From contig JAMWFC010000084.1 of assembly GCA_027475525.1 (NCBI GenBank), positions 732,258 through 796,257 on the forward strand: DNA of 64,000 bases. Direction: 5' to 3'. The position numbers and the translations under genes are program-made. Each line of letters starts with the position of its first letter. Within the stretch, counting starts at the first letter, position 1. The stretch comes from Macrolepiota albuminosa (Eukaryota; Basidiomycota; Agaricomycetes; Agaricales; Agaricaceae). The notes beneath the pieces are model-generated. The model searched no databases and was not told the origin of the DNA. It saw only the letters and a list, made by a program, of their open reading frames with translations. This document shows, one piece after another, positions 34,401-45,138 of this stretch.

Positions 34401-34912
34401 TTGCCCTGTTGCCGGTACGGGGGCAAGCTGCCTCCATGCCGACGCTGCTTGGGGGCTGACTAGCCCCCCGTAGGCCTGTTGCTGGAATTGGCCCTCGGTG
34501 TGATGTGGCGCATAAGCGCCTGGTGCTGGTTGTTGGGGCTGATAGCCGCCCACAGGTGCGTTCTGGGGCATGAAGTTGCCCTGCATGGTTTGAAGTGGCG
34601 GATAGCCACTGATCACCAGCTGCTGCGGCAGGTAGCCCGCCGCTGGTGGTTGCTGCTGCTGTAGGAAGCCCACAGCTGGTTGCGATTGTCCCTACTGGGG
34701 CGCATTTTGGGTCAGCGGGGGAGCCATCTGCCCCCCCCCTGGAAGCCCACAGCTGGTTGCGATTGTCCCTACTGGGGCGCATTTTGGGTCAGCGGGGGAG
34801 CCATCTGCCCCCCCCCTTCAGCCGACGGTAAGACCGACGGCGTACTCTCAAACTGCTGCTGCTGTAGCTGCTGCTGCTGCTGCTCACTCAAGTCCACGGG
34901 CATGCTGTCCAT
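31496..34912 (-). pseudogene. ORF2 of element C, about 1,080 codons, unknown function
   Basis: Same strand as gag-pol, starting at ATG 34912 about 100 bp after the gag-pol stop and ending 40 bp before the 3' LTR. The N-terminus is Gln-rich (SEQQQQQQLQQQQFES region, polyglutamine by CAG/CTA runs), followed by Gln/Pro/Gly-rich sequence (YPGMGGVPVMMPYPPAWMG), a basic Ser-rich middle (33860-33400), then a more globular part (PQFYWSPMTNTIFVG, FTPLCQHQLGYLLLNEFKR, GYALL-type blocks, ARPGLYKEAVAEYEAATGQA) and an acidic Pro-rich tail. All segments share one frame after removing the 77-bp (34664) and 100-bp (32139) duplications; stops remaining are TAG near 34702 (CAG likely), TGA 34014 and TGA 33336. 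No signal peptide or membrane segment is evident, so it does not look env-like. I do not recognise the family. Confidence 0.6.
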
Positions 34913-35014
34913 GGTTGGGGAAAAAAGCGAAAAAGAAATTTCGCCTTTTAAGATGTGTTTCAGCCACAGCTGCTGACTAACTCAGCCAAGCCGCGATCGG
35001 CACTGCCGATCAAA

Positions 35015-38000
35015 TTAAGCGCCGGCACGCTTACTTAATTGATGTGGGCACTTAACGCCCTTCAACTCCAAATAACGGTCAAGTGCCGCTAGCTTGGAGC
35101 AATGGGAGTGTGGCTCCCATGTTGTGTCCCCCAGGGACCATCGTACTTCAAACTCGAGCGTGTTACGCTCAGTCCACCGGTGCCCAATTATGCACTCGAC
35201 GAACCATTCGTCATCGTCTCGAGCCCCAAAATCATAGGGGCCCAGGGTTGCCCTGTTAGGGAACAGCGCATCGTCAGACGCGCTGTAAGGTCGCAACAGC
35301 GACACATGAAACTTAGGAACGATGCGTCGTTCCTGTAATGCCAGAGGCAGCTCCAACACATAGTTGGAGGTACTTGGCTCTGCGTCTAGGACGCGGTATG
35401 GGCCTACCCATTTCGGGCAGAGTTTACTCGCCCGTCCCTTTGGGAGTTTCAGATTACGCGTTGATAGGTAGACCAACGCTCCTACTGCTATTGGCGGGTC
35501 CGCTCGCCTATGGTGATTGGCGTTTTTCGCCTGGAAGACTCGCACCTCTATAATGGCGTCATGCGCTGCCGCAATGTTCTCCAGGGCCTGCCTGGCGAAC
35601 TCGACCACTCCACGGTGAGCCACCGTATCAGCACGAACTTCGTGCAGCATGGAGGGCAAGTACCCTCCGTTGAGTTCAAAGGGCGCATACCCTGTGGTAT
35701 CCAAGACACTGGCGTTAATCGCGAACTCGGTGAGTGGACACCAGTCCACCCAGTCCCGTTGGTCAGGGCGAACAACCGCCCTCAAAATCTGACCTATACT
35801 GCGGTTAGCCCGCTCTGTCTGCCCATCCGTTTGAGGATGGAAGGACGTCGACATGAGGAGTCGCGCTCCTAGCAGTTTGTGGAGTTCTTTCCACCATTGA
35901 GACGTGAACTTCGAGTCACGATCGCTTACAATGGTGCTAGGCAGCCCATGCAGCCTAACAATCTCCCTCAGGTAGATCCACAACAGCTCCTTAGCCGTCA
36001 GCGTAGTTCGCACCGGTATGAGGTGCACCATGCTCGTCATGCGGCATATGACTACCCAGAGGTAATCGAACCCTCTGGACTCGGGAAAGGGACCTACGAA
36101 GTCCATTCTGATTGAGTCCCAGGGTTTCACCGGCACAGGTAGCTGGTGTAGCTTCCCGGGAGGGGATCCAGGGGGCAACTTTGCCCTCTGACATGCTGCG
36201 CATGACGTGCAAAACTTAGTCACTTCTTGGGCCATACGTGGCCACCAATACCATCTCCGGATGTAGCCCAACGTCCAGGCAGCACCAAAGTGCCCCACCA
36301 GGGCATGGGCCTGATCCAAGACCCGCGTAACAAGGGTACGCGTACGGGGGAGGCATACCACCGCCACCCCTTGATGGTTCTCTGTCGTGATGAGTCCACC
36401 AGGCTCATGCCTGAACCGAGGATGGTCGTCAGGATTGGCAATTATCTCAGCAAAGAGAGGATCATCGCCATAGTCCTGCACCACCTCCTGCCGGAAGTCG
36501 TCATTGACTAGGCTAGGAGGCTGGGATGAAGGCAATTCACCTTCGAGCATCTCCGCAAGCGTAACGGGTACATCGTGGTGCTCGTGAGGCTAGGAGGCTG
36601 GGATGAAGGCAATTCACCTTCGAGCATCTCCGCAAGCGTAACGGGTACATCGTGGTGCTCGTGCTCCCTAGTGGACGCTGGGTCCATGGCTTCATGCTCC
36701 TTGAGCAACTGGGCGGCTACGTCCCGTTCTTCACGCTGCTCTCTGAGGCGAGTGCTTCGCCTCCGTTCATCATCACGCATAGCGCGTACTTCCAGGACAT
36801 GCTCCCTGAGCTCCTGGTATCGGTGGAGAGGTAAATCCTCTCCATCAGAGTCTATGCGGCAGTCTGCTCCAGGACATGCTCCCTGAGCTCCTGGTATCGG
36901 TGGAGAGGTAAATCCTCTCCATCAGAGTCTATGCGGCAGTCTGCCTGCACATACTCATGAGGCTCGTGAGCCTCCCTGACTACATCACTCTCAAAGTAGC
37001 GCGACAAGCAGTCTGCCACTTTGTTGAGTTCACCTTTAACATAGGTGATGTCGAACTGGTATCTCGACATGTAGTCTATCCACCGTCGCTGGCGCGGCGA
37101 CAAGTTCACCTGAGTTTTAAAGAACTCAAGGGCCTTGTGGTCCATTATGATGTGGATGGGGTATCCCATCAGCTTATCCTCCCACTTGAGGAGGGCCTCG
37201 AGTATGGCAAGAGTCTCCAGCTCGTGCACTGCATAGTTTTGCTGGGCCGTCGTAAACTTCTTCGACATGAACCCTGCTGGGCAGCACGTCTGCCAGCTGC
37301 TTCCCTGGCCGTACATGGCTCCGACGCCTGTCTTGGACGCGTCGCAAATGAGCCATATTGGCTCGTCCCGTCTAGGGTCGATTGGTCGAATCACCGGAGT
37401 CTTCGTACAGATCTGTTTGACCATCTCGAAGCACCGCTGGTGCAACGGCCTCCAATTGAAGGTCGAATCACCGGAGTCTTCGTACAGATCTGTTTGACCA
37501 TCTCGAAGCACCGCTGGTGCAACGGCCTCCAATTGAACGGTGATCCGTTCTGCGTCATGGCCATAAGTGGCCCAGTATAGGCTGTGACATCGGGCAAGAA
37601 GCTCGATATGTAGTTGACAAGGCCAACGAATCGTTGGATGTCATTGTAGTTTCGGGGCGTGTGCCACTCCCGAATACGATCGAGCTTGTCCTGATCAGGG
37701 TGGATACCCCGCTTGTCTATGACATGCCCTAGGCAGTCTATACTCTGAGCGTAGAGCTCACATTTTTTCCACTTCAAGTACAACTTGTACTTGTGCAGTC
37801 GTTCGAATATGACTCTGAGGTGCTGCTCATGCTCCTCCATAGTATCCGAGTAGATGAATATGTCATCTAAGTAGACGTGCATGAACCGTCCTATTACGTC
37901 TCGGAAGATAGAGGTCATTAGCCTCTGGAAAGTTGCTGGAGCATTGCAGTCTCCGATCTGCATTATATTGCTCATGAATGTACCCATGATCGACGCAAAT

Positions 38001-41000
38001 ACGGTCTTTGGAACGTCCTCGGTGCGAATGCGCACCTGCTCGTAGGCGTCAGTAAGGTCAATCTTCGAGCGATACTTCGCCCGAGCCACGTCTTCCCGGA
38101 TCACCTCTTGATCTGGTAAAGGAGTTACATCCTTTATGGTATTGTCATTGCGCTGATGCGCATCAAGGGCTGTTCGAAGGGTTCCATCCTTCTTCAGGAT
38201 GCACAATAGCGGTGCAGCTTGAGCGGTGGTGCATGGGGACCACCATTGGGCATTCAAATAGCGATTAGTCTTATCGCGTAGTTGCTCCTGGAGGGCGCGC
38301 GGACAGCGCGGCAAGTGGTACTTATACTGCTTGTTCTCGTCTATGAGATTAATCTCATGGTTCACCTCCCGCCACGGCGGGAGCTCCTCCTTGGTCCCAT
38401 TGACCATGTCGGCAAATTCTTCTTGCCATTGCTGATGCAACCGAGGAATATCTTCCTCACGAAGGCTTGTTGCCTTCTGCTTCCCCTTCATACGCACCGG
38501 GGGAAGTACTTCCACCATCTCTGAGGGTGGCCGAGGCGGCGGTGCATACTGCTCGCGCATTGTGAGCACCCAATTGACACTGTCATCAGGTATATGTAGT
38601 CTCAGCGGAGCACCCGCTGCCACTGTCTTATAAGCCATGAGGCTTCTTCCTTCACGTACAAGCGAGTACACTATGGATACCTTGTCCGGGGCTGGCTGGC
38701 GATATGCTGGTTTGACGGTCATCCGTCTCTGGTGCGCATTTTGTGCACACGTGGCTGCCACCAGCTCGTTCCACTCTTGTGGCATTCGGGGGTCGTATGC
38801 CCAGTCGTACTCCGGTAGGGGAGCTGGTCGCTCCCATAGGGACCGTGTGTCCCCCTCTACTGAGGCTTCCGCCTCTCGGATGCTGTCTTTCAAGTCTTCC
38901 AACTTGACTCGTGAGGACGTAGGTGGACATACATCCACTGAGTCCTCCCGTCATCTCGCCTTTCGATGGTGTTTGTCCGGAGGCCTTGCGCCTCGAATCT
39001 CAGGAGCGATTATTCGCTCGTTGCTCCTCTTGGAGGCTTGATACTCCTCCTCGCTCATCATTACCACGTTGTGGTCTGCTCTCAGTCCAGGCATAGCCTG
39101 CACTTCCTCCTCCACATCCTCCACGGCCGGCACTCTGCGCCGGCCAAGTCATGGAGAGTCCTTGCATTTCTCCGTAGTGCGATGACGTCGCAGACGATTA
39201 TCAGTGTCGTCTGCTGTTGCTTGTTCGGCTGGGATCACTTTCCCATTCACTAGTACCTGACATTGGTCAAAGTCTAGTATGACTTTGTTACGCCGCATGA
39301 ATGGCGTTCCCAGTATCATATCGTAGCGATCGAAGTTCGCTACATCCATGTATTCCCGGCTACGTGAGCCCGGTGTTTGGACATTCACATTTGTCCCATA
39401 CTGCACCATGGCTCGGCTCCCTACGGTGCCCAGCTGTAACGCCAATGGCGTATCCAACTCCTGCACGGATATTCCGTACACATGGGCGAACTGGGGTGTT
39501 ATGCCCGATGTGGTACTCCCAGAGTCCCATAGGGTCCATGCCTTGTGGCCGTCTACGTCCACATACGAGACCAGGCACTCCTTGTCTGCTCGTTTCAATG
39601 TTGGGCGCTGCAAAGTGCCCTCTGCACGACGAAGGGTCACCTTCTTCATCCGAACTACGTTATTCCGTTCGGGATCATTTGTGGGCGGCCAATCCGTCAT
39701 CGCCGCTAGGCACTCAGAGTCGCTGTCGCGACTGTAATACTCATTGTCGTAGACGTCGTCATATACGTCGACTGTGACGTACTCCTCCCCCTCCACGACC
39801 ACACTCTTGGGCTCGGCGCCCGATGCCTCCTCTGGGGGCTCCTGGTTGTTTGTGGGGTGCTCCGCCTCAGACTCGGCAGATACGTCTCCATCACTCCCAC
39901 TCGCGGCTGCAGTATGTGCAGCTCGTTTGTGGGGTGCTCCGCCTCAGACTCGGCAGATACGTCTCCATCACTCCCACTCGCGGCTGCAGTATGTGCAGCT
40001 TGAAGGTGGGCGCGGGGTGTATACCCCTTCCTCGGGGGTCCTGGCTTCGCAGGGCAGTTGGTAGCGTAGTGGCCTGGTTGGCCACACGCGAAACAAGTCC
40101 CCGACTGCCCCGGTGGGTTGGCCGGCTTGAAGTCCGGCCTTGGTTTAGGACGTTCGCCGTCCAGTGCCCGCTCTGGGCGTGGGCGGCTCAGCCCTCGGTT
40201 CGCAGCAGGGGTTCTGCGTACAACAAACCGTGTGTTGCGGTCACGGTCCAAATCGGTCTTTTTGGCCAGGAAGGTCCCCACATGCTGACCCCATGAAGGT
40301 GTCCCACCAGGCGGTAGTCGCCTGGGTCCCCCTTTGTGCCCACTCCGATGTTCGTAGTGGTTAGCAGTCTTCAGAGACTGCTCATACCGGATGGCATATG
40401 CCACAAATTCTTCCACATCGTTGACTTCTGGGGACAATCCGTCCTCACGTATCAAATAGCGGCGCATATCCGCTGGAATGCCATCCAAGAACGTTTCGAG
40501 CATTGTATACCCGTCCAGGTATACTGCCATGTTCTGGGCATGGTCATTAAGGGTATCATAGAACCCTTGTACTCCCAACTTCTCAGTGTACTTGGCGGAC
40601 TGGAAGTCCCGCCTTGCATCCTGGAGCGTTGAGGGGTGTACGAATCGATCGTACAGTCCTGTAAGGACTCCTTTAAACGTCCAGTCATATTGGACACGAT
40701 TGACGTGCAGTACTGCCCGTCGAAACCAACCCATGGCCTCTCCGGCCAAGAACTCAGGCAGAACAAAAATTCGTTCTCGTTCCATACGGTCACCTCCGTA
40801 TAAGCACATGGCAAGATGGGTGCATACATCCATCGCCCAATCTTCCAGGTCGCTGAACTTGGACGCGCCTGTATAGGCACGAATGTGCCTACTGTCTGCT
40901 TTACGCAGCTTCACTCTGTCTGGTAACCGTAAGGTTACGCCCAGGGCATCATTGACTACTCGATGCAGGCGATCGTGCATGGCTTCACGATGCATTCGGA

Positions 41001-42315
41001 TGGCTTCCCGCTGACCTGGGGATCTAGTCGCCAAATCAGCGGCATGGGGAAGTGACTTCCCCCGTCCACCTTGCGGGGGACGTCCCGAGCCTCCTCGACT
41101 GTGGGCATAATTGCCCTCGTCTCGAGGAATCGACCTAGGGCCGTCATCCCAGCCGTTACCAGGGACATCACGTCTCGTGGCGCCATCTCGATCGAGGAAG
41201 TCTCCTCGATCATGATCGTTGCGCCGCCCTGGACCTGGAGAAGCTTGATTCTCCTGACCCTGCGTGACGAATTGACGACGCATCTCGTCAATGGGCTTAG
41301 TGCCCTCGAATACGATGCCCTGATTGTCTATAAAGGACTGTCCCTTAGTCCTGAGGTCGCCATTGCGCATACGTTGGTACGCGACTCTGTCGCTCAACGT
41401 TTCGGCCATGGGCACGTGCGGCATCACGGATGCCTCGCTTTCCACTTTGAGCACAGTGCTATCGTGCCCATCCGGACCTGACATATCTGTCCTACGGTCA
41501 TGGTTACGCATGTGCGGGGGCTCCTCACGCCACCCTTGTCCTGCTGGAGTATAAAAAGTACTCACCGGTCTTACTTCGGGCACTTCTTGCGCCCGTGCTA
41601 GTGCCTCCACTAGCTCGATTCCGACGTCTTGATTGCGTCGTGCTGAGCATTCCTTGGACATGTGGCTCCAGGGGGTCGAGACCCCCGATTGCCGTGTGGC
41701 CTTACGCTGCACATACATTTGCAGCTCCATAGTGAGCACTCTCACCATCAAATCAGTATATTTCGTACTGAATACATTGGGCACTTCGTGCCCTTGTCGC
41801 CTAAGTGCTACTATATGGGCTGACGCGTAGCGCTCGAGTCGCGCTTGGGTGGTGTATTTCATCACCTCTGGGTGCAAGTCCCAGAACACCCGCAAGCGCA
41901 TGGTGTACGCAGTTTTCAGCCGCTGTTTCTCTGCTCCGACGTCGTCGTCACTTGACGACTCCATCACCTCCTCTGGAAGCTCTACAACCTCCGGAGCTTC
42001 CTCCACTGCTGGTGTGCGCGGAAATCAATCTTCCGCGCGGTATCCTTCAGGCCTTGCAGCCTCCTCCGGTACCTCTTCTAAGCGGGCTTCCGCTACTTTA
42101 GAAGGCATTGGACCCGCTGTGGACCGCCTGGTCCCACTGCTCCGGCTCGCAGGGAGGGCTCTCCCAGTCCGTACTGACAACTCGGCGTCTCCTGGGGCGC
42201 CATAGGCGCCGGTTGACTGTCGGCCGTCCTGCGGGGGTCCTTTGGAAGCCAATCGGCTAGACCGTCGCGGTCCTCCTGGCAACTGCGTAACTGGGGGTGT
42301 TAATCCCCCGGGCAT
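35015..42315 (-). pseudogene. Gag-pol polyprotein of element C (about 2,330 codons)
   Basis: A single frame once the four 77-bp duplications (36510, 36791, 37384, 39848) are collapsed: 6,993 nt. Order: acidic N-terminus, capsid-like region (DLEDWAMDVCTHLAMCLYGG, FLDGIPADMRRYL), CCHC knuckle CFACGQPGHYATNC, protease LWDSGSTTSG and MILGTPFM, RT SKIDLTDAYEQVRI and MHVYLDDIFIYSD, RNase H LICDASKTGVGA / HELETLAI / MDHKALEFF, integrase H-H-C-C finger (HALVGHFG, CTSCAACQ), D (RMDFVGPFP), D (VSDRDSKF), E (DGQTERANR), GPY motif (WVGPYRVLD) and a C-terminal chromodomain (EWFVECIIGHRW ... WEPHSHC). Chromodomains direct integration to heterochromatin in this lineage. Only three stops remain: TGA 42025, 39149 and 38951, each compatible with CGA to TGA. 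Otherwise essentially intact. Confidence 0.88.
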
Positions 42316-42668
42316 CTTGTCTTGGAGGCGTTGCGGACCGTCCTGCTGTGAGCTTTCAGCTCTCCGGGCCTCGCTCTCATTCCCGGCCAGGTCGGTACTC
42401 TGACCTCGGTCTCAAGCCTTGGGTCTTACCTGACCCGCATTGGACGCTGACGCGTCCTGGGTGTCTGCTGGGTCTCCCCGTAGGTCGTGGGCATTTCACC
42501 CGCCGTCAGTGGGCGCTGCAGCTATGGGATTACTCATCGATCCCCTGTTTGAAATTTGCACGGTGTGGCTGTGCAAGAAGCTCGAGAAGCTGATAGAGTT
42601 CTGTCAACGAACTCAACGACTGACGTCGGATGCTAGGCAATAGATCCTAGCTGGCGGATTCAAAAAAA
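42316..42668 (-). other. 5' leader of element C
   Basis: About 350 bp between the 5' LTR and the first gag ATG. The gag frame stays open upstream of that ATG to a TGA near 42418 that could also be a former CGA, so translation may start earlier; a GTAAGA donor-like string occurs near 42432. Confidence 0.4.
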
Positions 42669-42905
42669 TGTAATGAAGTTACAGAGATTGTGAGAGCTTA
42701 GATTCACACTGCACAGAATCAGACCAGTCCGGTCTATTGACTATGTAGTATCAACACAAAAAATAAGCTGCTTTGTAAGCAGCTGGTAAACTAATTTATA
42801 TAATAATGTAAATTAATATTATATTATAATAAATATAATGTAATAGTATCTACTGTAAGGTAAGTAAAGCTATGTGGACAACGCCACATAGCGGACTACG
42901 CTACA
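42669..42905 (-). repeat. 5' LTR of element C (237 bp)
   Basis: TGTAATGAAG to CTACA. Differs from the other LTR by C/T at position 6 (CpG to TpG) and by G/A near 42702. Confidence 0.92.
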
Positions 42906-42910
42906 GGCGC

Positions 42911-43359
42911 TAGGAGGTAGCGCCGCAGATGGACTTGTATCTTGGCAAACACAGTAGCACATAATATACAAAATAGCTGCTTTACATGTATATAAAAAAC
43001 GAATCATAACCCCTCGAACACACAGTTACACTTAGCATTCAACTCACGCTAGCTTCCTTTGACTTTGTCACTAAGTCGGGTGCTAGCCTCGTCTATCTCG
43101 TCTTCATCGTTTACGGTGCCACCTACGGGCACAATACGCTGTGCTATTCGTCTTTTCTTCAATATCTTTGCCTAAACTACGACACTTACCGTCTGCCAGG
43201 TAGCTCCCGAAGTGCTATAATCTAGCACATCGTTTTACTACCTCCACTCGAGCACACCGGGACCCTGTCAGGACTCCTCACAACTACGCACGCCAAGCGC
43301 TGGAGACGGTGTTGTACTGCATATACGTCCAGCGCACCCAACTACAGTTGGCGTCATCA
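42911..43359 (+). repeat. 3' LTR of element A, last fragment
   Basis: 449 bp completing the LTR interrupted at 31136, ending GTCATCA and followed by the TCGA target duplication at 43360-43363. Confidence 0.9.
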
Positions 43360-43858
43360 TCGAAAAGCTCTAATAGCCTCTAAATCTTCCTCTTCAGATG
43401 CATAGTTTGACAACGGATCATCATCATTGGCCAACCAGTCACCTTCATCAAATGGCCAAAAACCCTTGCGAAGACTTCTCATAACTGATTTTACAAATAG
43501 CTGATTTGGGTGATTCCATAGAATTTTCTCAAACTTATCAACGTTGAATGGAGTCTCGACACGAATGCTGTTTTATAACACCTTTAGTGTAGATTGTAAT
43601 GATGGGTCATGCATAAGAGGCTGTGGTGGCCCAGGAAGAGGAGGGGCTTTCTCAGTGTCGAGAGCTGACGGAGACATCCCATCTGATGATTTATCAGAAT
43701 CCCATACAAATCCTCGTCTGAATTTTGGATCCTCCGATGTCAATGAATCTAGTGGCCTTTTGATACCCGATGACTTTAGTGATCATGGAACCTTCATATC
43801 ATCTCTATTTTCCACCATTGACTGATGCTTGATATTGTTGGCGTCGTTGGTTGAGCTT
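43360..43858 (-). pseudogene. 5' part of the RT ORF of the Ngaro-like element
   Basis: The minus-strand frame from about 43880 reads SAPESSTNDANNIKHQSM, continues through GIKRPLDSLTSEDPKFRRG and DTEKAPPLPGPPQPLMH, then FEKILWNHPNQLFVKSVMRS and reaches AIRAF at the insertion point of element A, from where it continues at 5352. Two in-frame stops: TGA near 43783 (Pro-Arg-Ser context, CGA plausible) and TAA near 43575 (CAA plausible), both C to T. This is the linker between gag and RT, with no enzymatic motif of its own. Confidence 0.7.
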
Positions 43859-45100
43859 TCAGGAGCACTCTTCAACATCTCTAGCTTTATAGGCACCAAG
43901 ACACTCGCAACAGATGTTATGGCGACGACCCCCAGGGCAGGGATCCGACAAGCATATGCCCAAGTTCCAATTTTGGCAAATTGCTGCCATACGTTTTTGA
44001 GGAGTGAATTGAGATGGCATACTACGTTTAGAGCCAGCGATGCTTGATTGTGAGTTGAGAAGTTGAGCCAAAAAGGGGATATGAAGTTTGTTGTCATCAT
44101 CCATATGGAATGGATTACATGCATAACGATCCCTGACATCGACATCGTAACGTATAGCCATAGACGCTCTATTAGGAATAGAGTGACAAAAATCGATAAT
44201 CTTGTTCCTATAATTCGATAACTCATCCTCTCTATGGGGATAAAACAGCAATACTGCCACCATCCAAGCATCAAACATGTGTGTCCAGTCCGACTCTGTT
44301 TGTACTGGTTTCTTAGCTGTTGCGTGATCCTTTTTAATGAAGTAGAAACCACCCATGAAATCTTTTGGCTCATCATTGTGATCATATCCTTTATCAAGTG
44401 TCGCGTACAGCTTTTTGAAGTCAACGAAATGGTCGAGAATAACCAACTTCCACATCGCACGAGATATGGGATCCTTGAGAGGCTGCACTTGCCCAAGGTT
44501 GATAAGCCCATCCAGCGCCTTTTCTTTGGCATATGTCCAACGCAAACTCCATGTTTTTGAAATATATGAGTCAACAAATGCTTTACTTTGTAACCAAGAA
44601 AGATGTGGAGCCTCCGCAAGAACAGCGTCAGAAATGGGAGCAGCTGGACCCGATGTTTTAGAACTTCCAAGAAGTTCTGCGAGCTGTTCAAGAGTAAATG
44701 ATGACCAATGTGTGGGTTGAACCATGGCATGAGCCAATTTCACCTGAAGTGCCTCCCAGGCAGCTGCCTCAACTGCTCTAGCTTGAGATCCTCCTGCTTG
44801 CCCTCCTTCTTGATCTCCTTGAGGAGATGGCTTGCGTGATGGTGGATGCAATTCTTTTGCTTTAGCATTGCGAATTTCGATTTGTTGCATAACCTCATCG
44901 ACATAATCTTGTGCTTCAACTGCATTGAGTCCAAGATCTTTAAGTGACTGAATGAATTCTGGAACGGAAATCTTTCCATCAAGGGTCTCCTCAATGAGTT
45001 TTTGGCATTCGGTATGAATTGCCTCGGAGTGATCGTTAACCATGTGATCCAGGTTTTCAGACTCTCGCGAAATAATCCTGATGCCTTCATGTTGGGTCAT
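43859..45100 (-). CDS. Gag-like protein of the Ngaro-like element
   Basis: Open frame of 413 codons from ATG 45100, with no stop. An N-terminal helical part (MVNDHSEAIHTECQKLIEE), a linker rich in Gly/Gln, a central region (LRWTYAKEKALDGLINLGQV, MWKLVILDHFVDFKKLYATL) and a C-terminal cysteine cluster (CQNWNLGIC, then CPGGRRHNICCECLGAY, C near the end) of the type found in gag proteins of basidiomycete YR retroelements. Presumed to package the element RNA. It lies just inside repeat A1. It is the only ORF of this element without a nonsense change. Confidence 0.7.
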   Translation of the reverse strand: MTQHEGIRIISRESENLDHMVNDHSEAIHTECQKLIEETLDGKISVPEFIQSLKDLGLNAVEAQDYVDEVMQQIEIRNAKAKELHPPSRKPSPQGDQEGGQAGGSQARAVEAAAWEALQVKLAHAMVQPTHWSSFTLEQLAELLGSSKTSGPAAPISDAVLAEAPHLSWLQSKAFVDSYISKTWSLRWTYAKEKALDGLINLGQVQPLKDPISRAMWKLVILDHFVDFKKLYATLDKGYDHNDEPKDFMGGFYFIKKDHATAKKPVQTESDWTHMFDAWMVAVLLFYPHREDELSNYRNKIIDFCHSIPNRASMAIRYDVDVRDRYACNPFHMDDDNKLHIPFLAQLLNSQSSIAGSKRSMPSQFTPQKRMAAICQNWNLGICLSDPCPGGRRHNICCECLGAYKARDVEECS

Positions 45101-45138
45101 GTATAGTAGACTTTGATGACAAGGAACAAGTAATAAGA

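Larger units (their letters stand above)
31137..42905 (-). mobile_element. Element C: chromovirus-type Ty3/gypsy retrotransposon with an extra ORF
   Basis: Inserted in the 3' LTR of element A with 5-bp target duplication GGCGC (31132-31136 and 42906-42910). LTRs begin TGTA and end TACA. Transcribed leftwards: 5' LTR 42905-42669, gag-pol 42315-35015 as one frame, ORF2 34912-31496, polypurine GGGGGGTG (complement of 31451-31458), 3' LTR 31450-31137. The two LTRs differ at two transitions only, making C the youngest insertion. No obvious primer-binding site starting with TGG follows the 5' LTR (the sequence is TTTTTTTGAATCCGCC), so priming may differ from A and B. Confidence 0.92.
5353..43359 (+). 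mobile_element. Element A: Ty3/gypsy LTR retrotransposon, 3' LTR interrupted by elements B and C
   Basis: Bounded by the 4-bp target duplication TCGA (5349-5352 and 43360-43363). The 5' LTR is 5353-6425. The 3' LTR starts at 18925 and continues at 30597-31136 and 42911-43359; the pieces sum to 1073 bp, equal to the 5' LTR. Order: LTR, PBS, gag-protease, pol (RT-RNase H-integrase, interrupted by a solo LTR), two antisense coding regions, polypurine tract, LTR. Its coding frames carry many C-to-T stops, so it is dead as it stands. Differences between its LTRs that I compared by eye (for example cgg/cag and gcgc/gcac near the start) are transitions. Confidence 0.9.

Noticed and set aside
31496..34912. 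Env-like gene in element C
   Set aside because: No signal peptide, transmembrane helix or glycoprotein-like Cys pattern visible; kept as ORF of unknown function.
39700..40001. Gag/protease frameshift in element C
   Set aside because: The frame change coincides with the 77-bp duplication at 39848; after collapse gag and protease share one frame.
41071..41481. Plus-strand ORFs across element C gag-pol (for example here, 38637-39041, 36957-37580)
   Set aside because: Opposite-strand shadows of the conserved polyprotein; unlike the A/B antisense genes they lie inside gag-pol and have no domain or splice signals.
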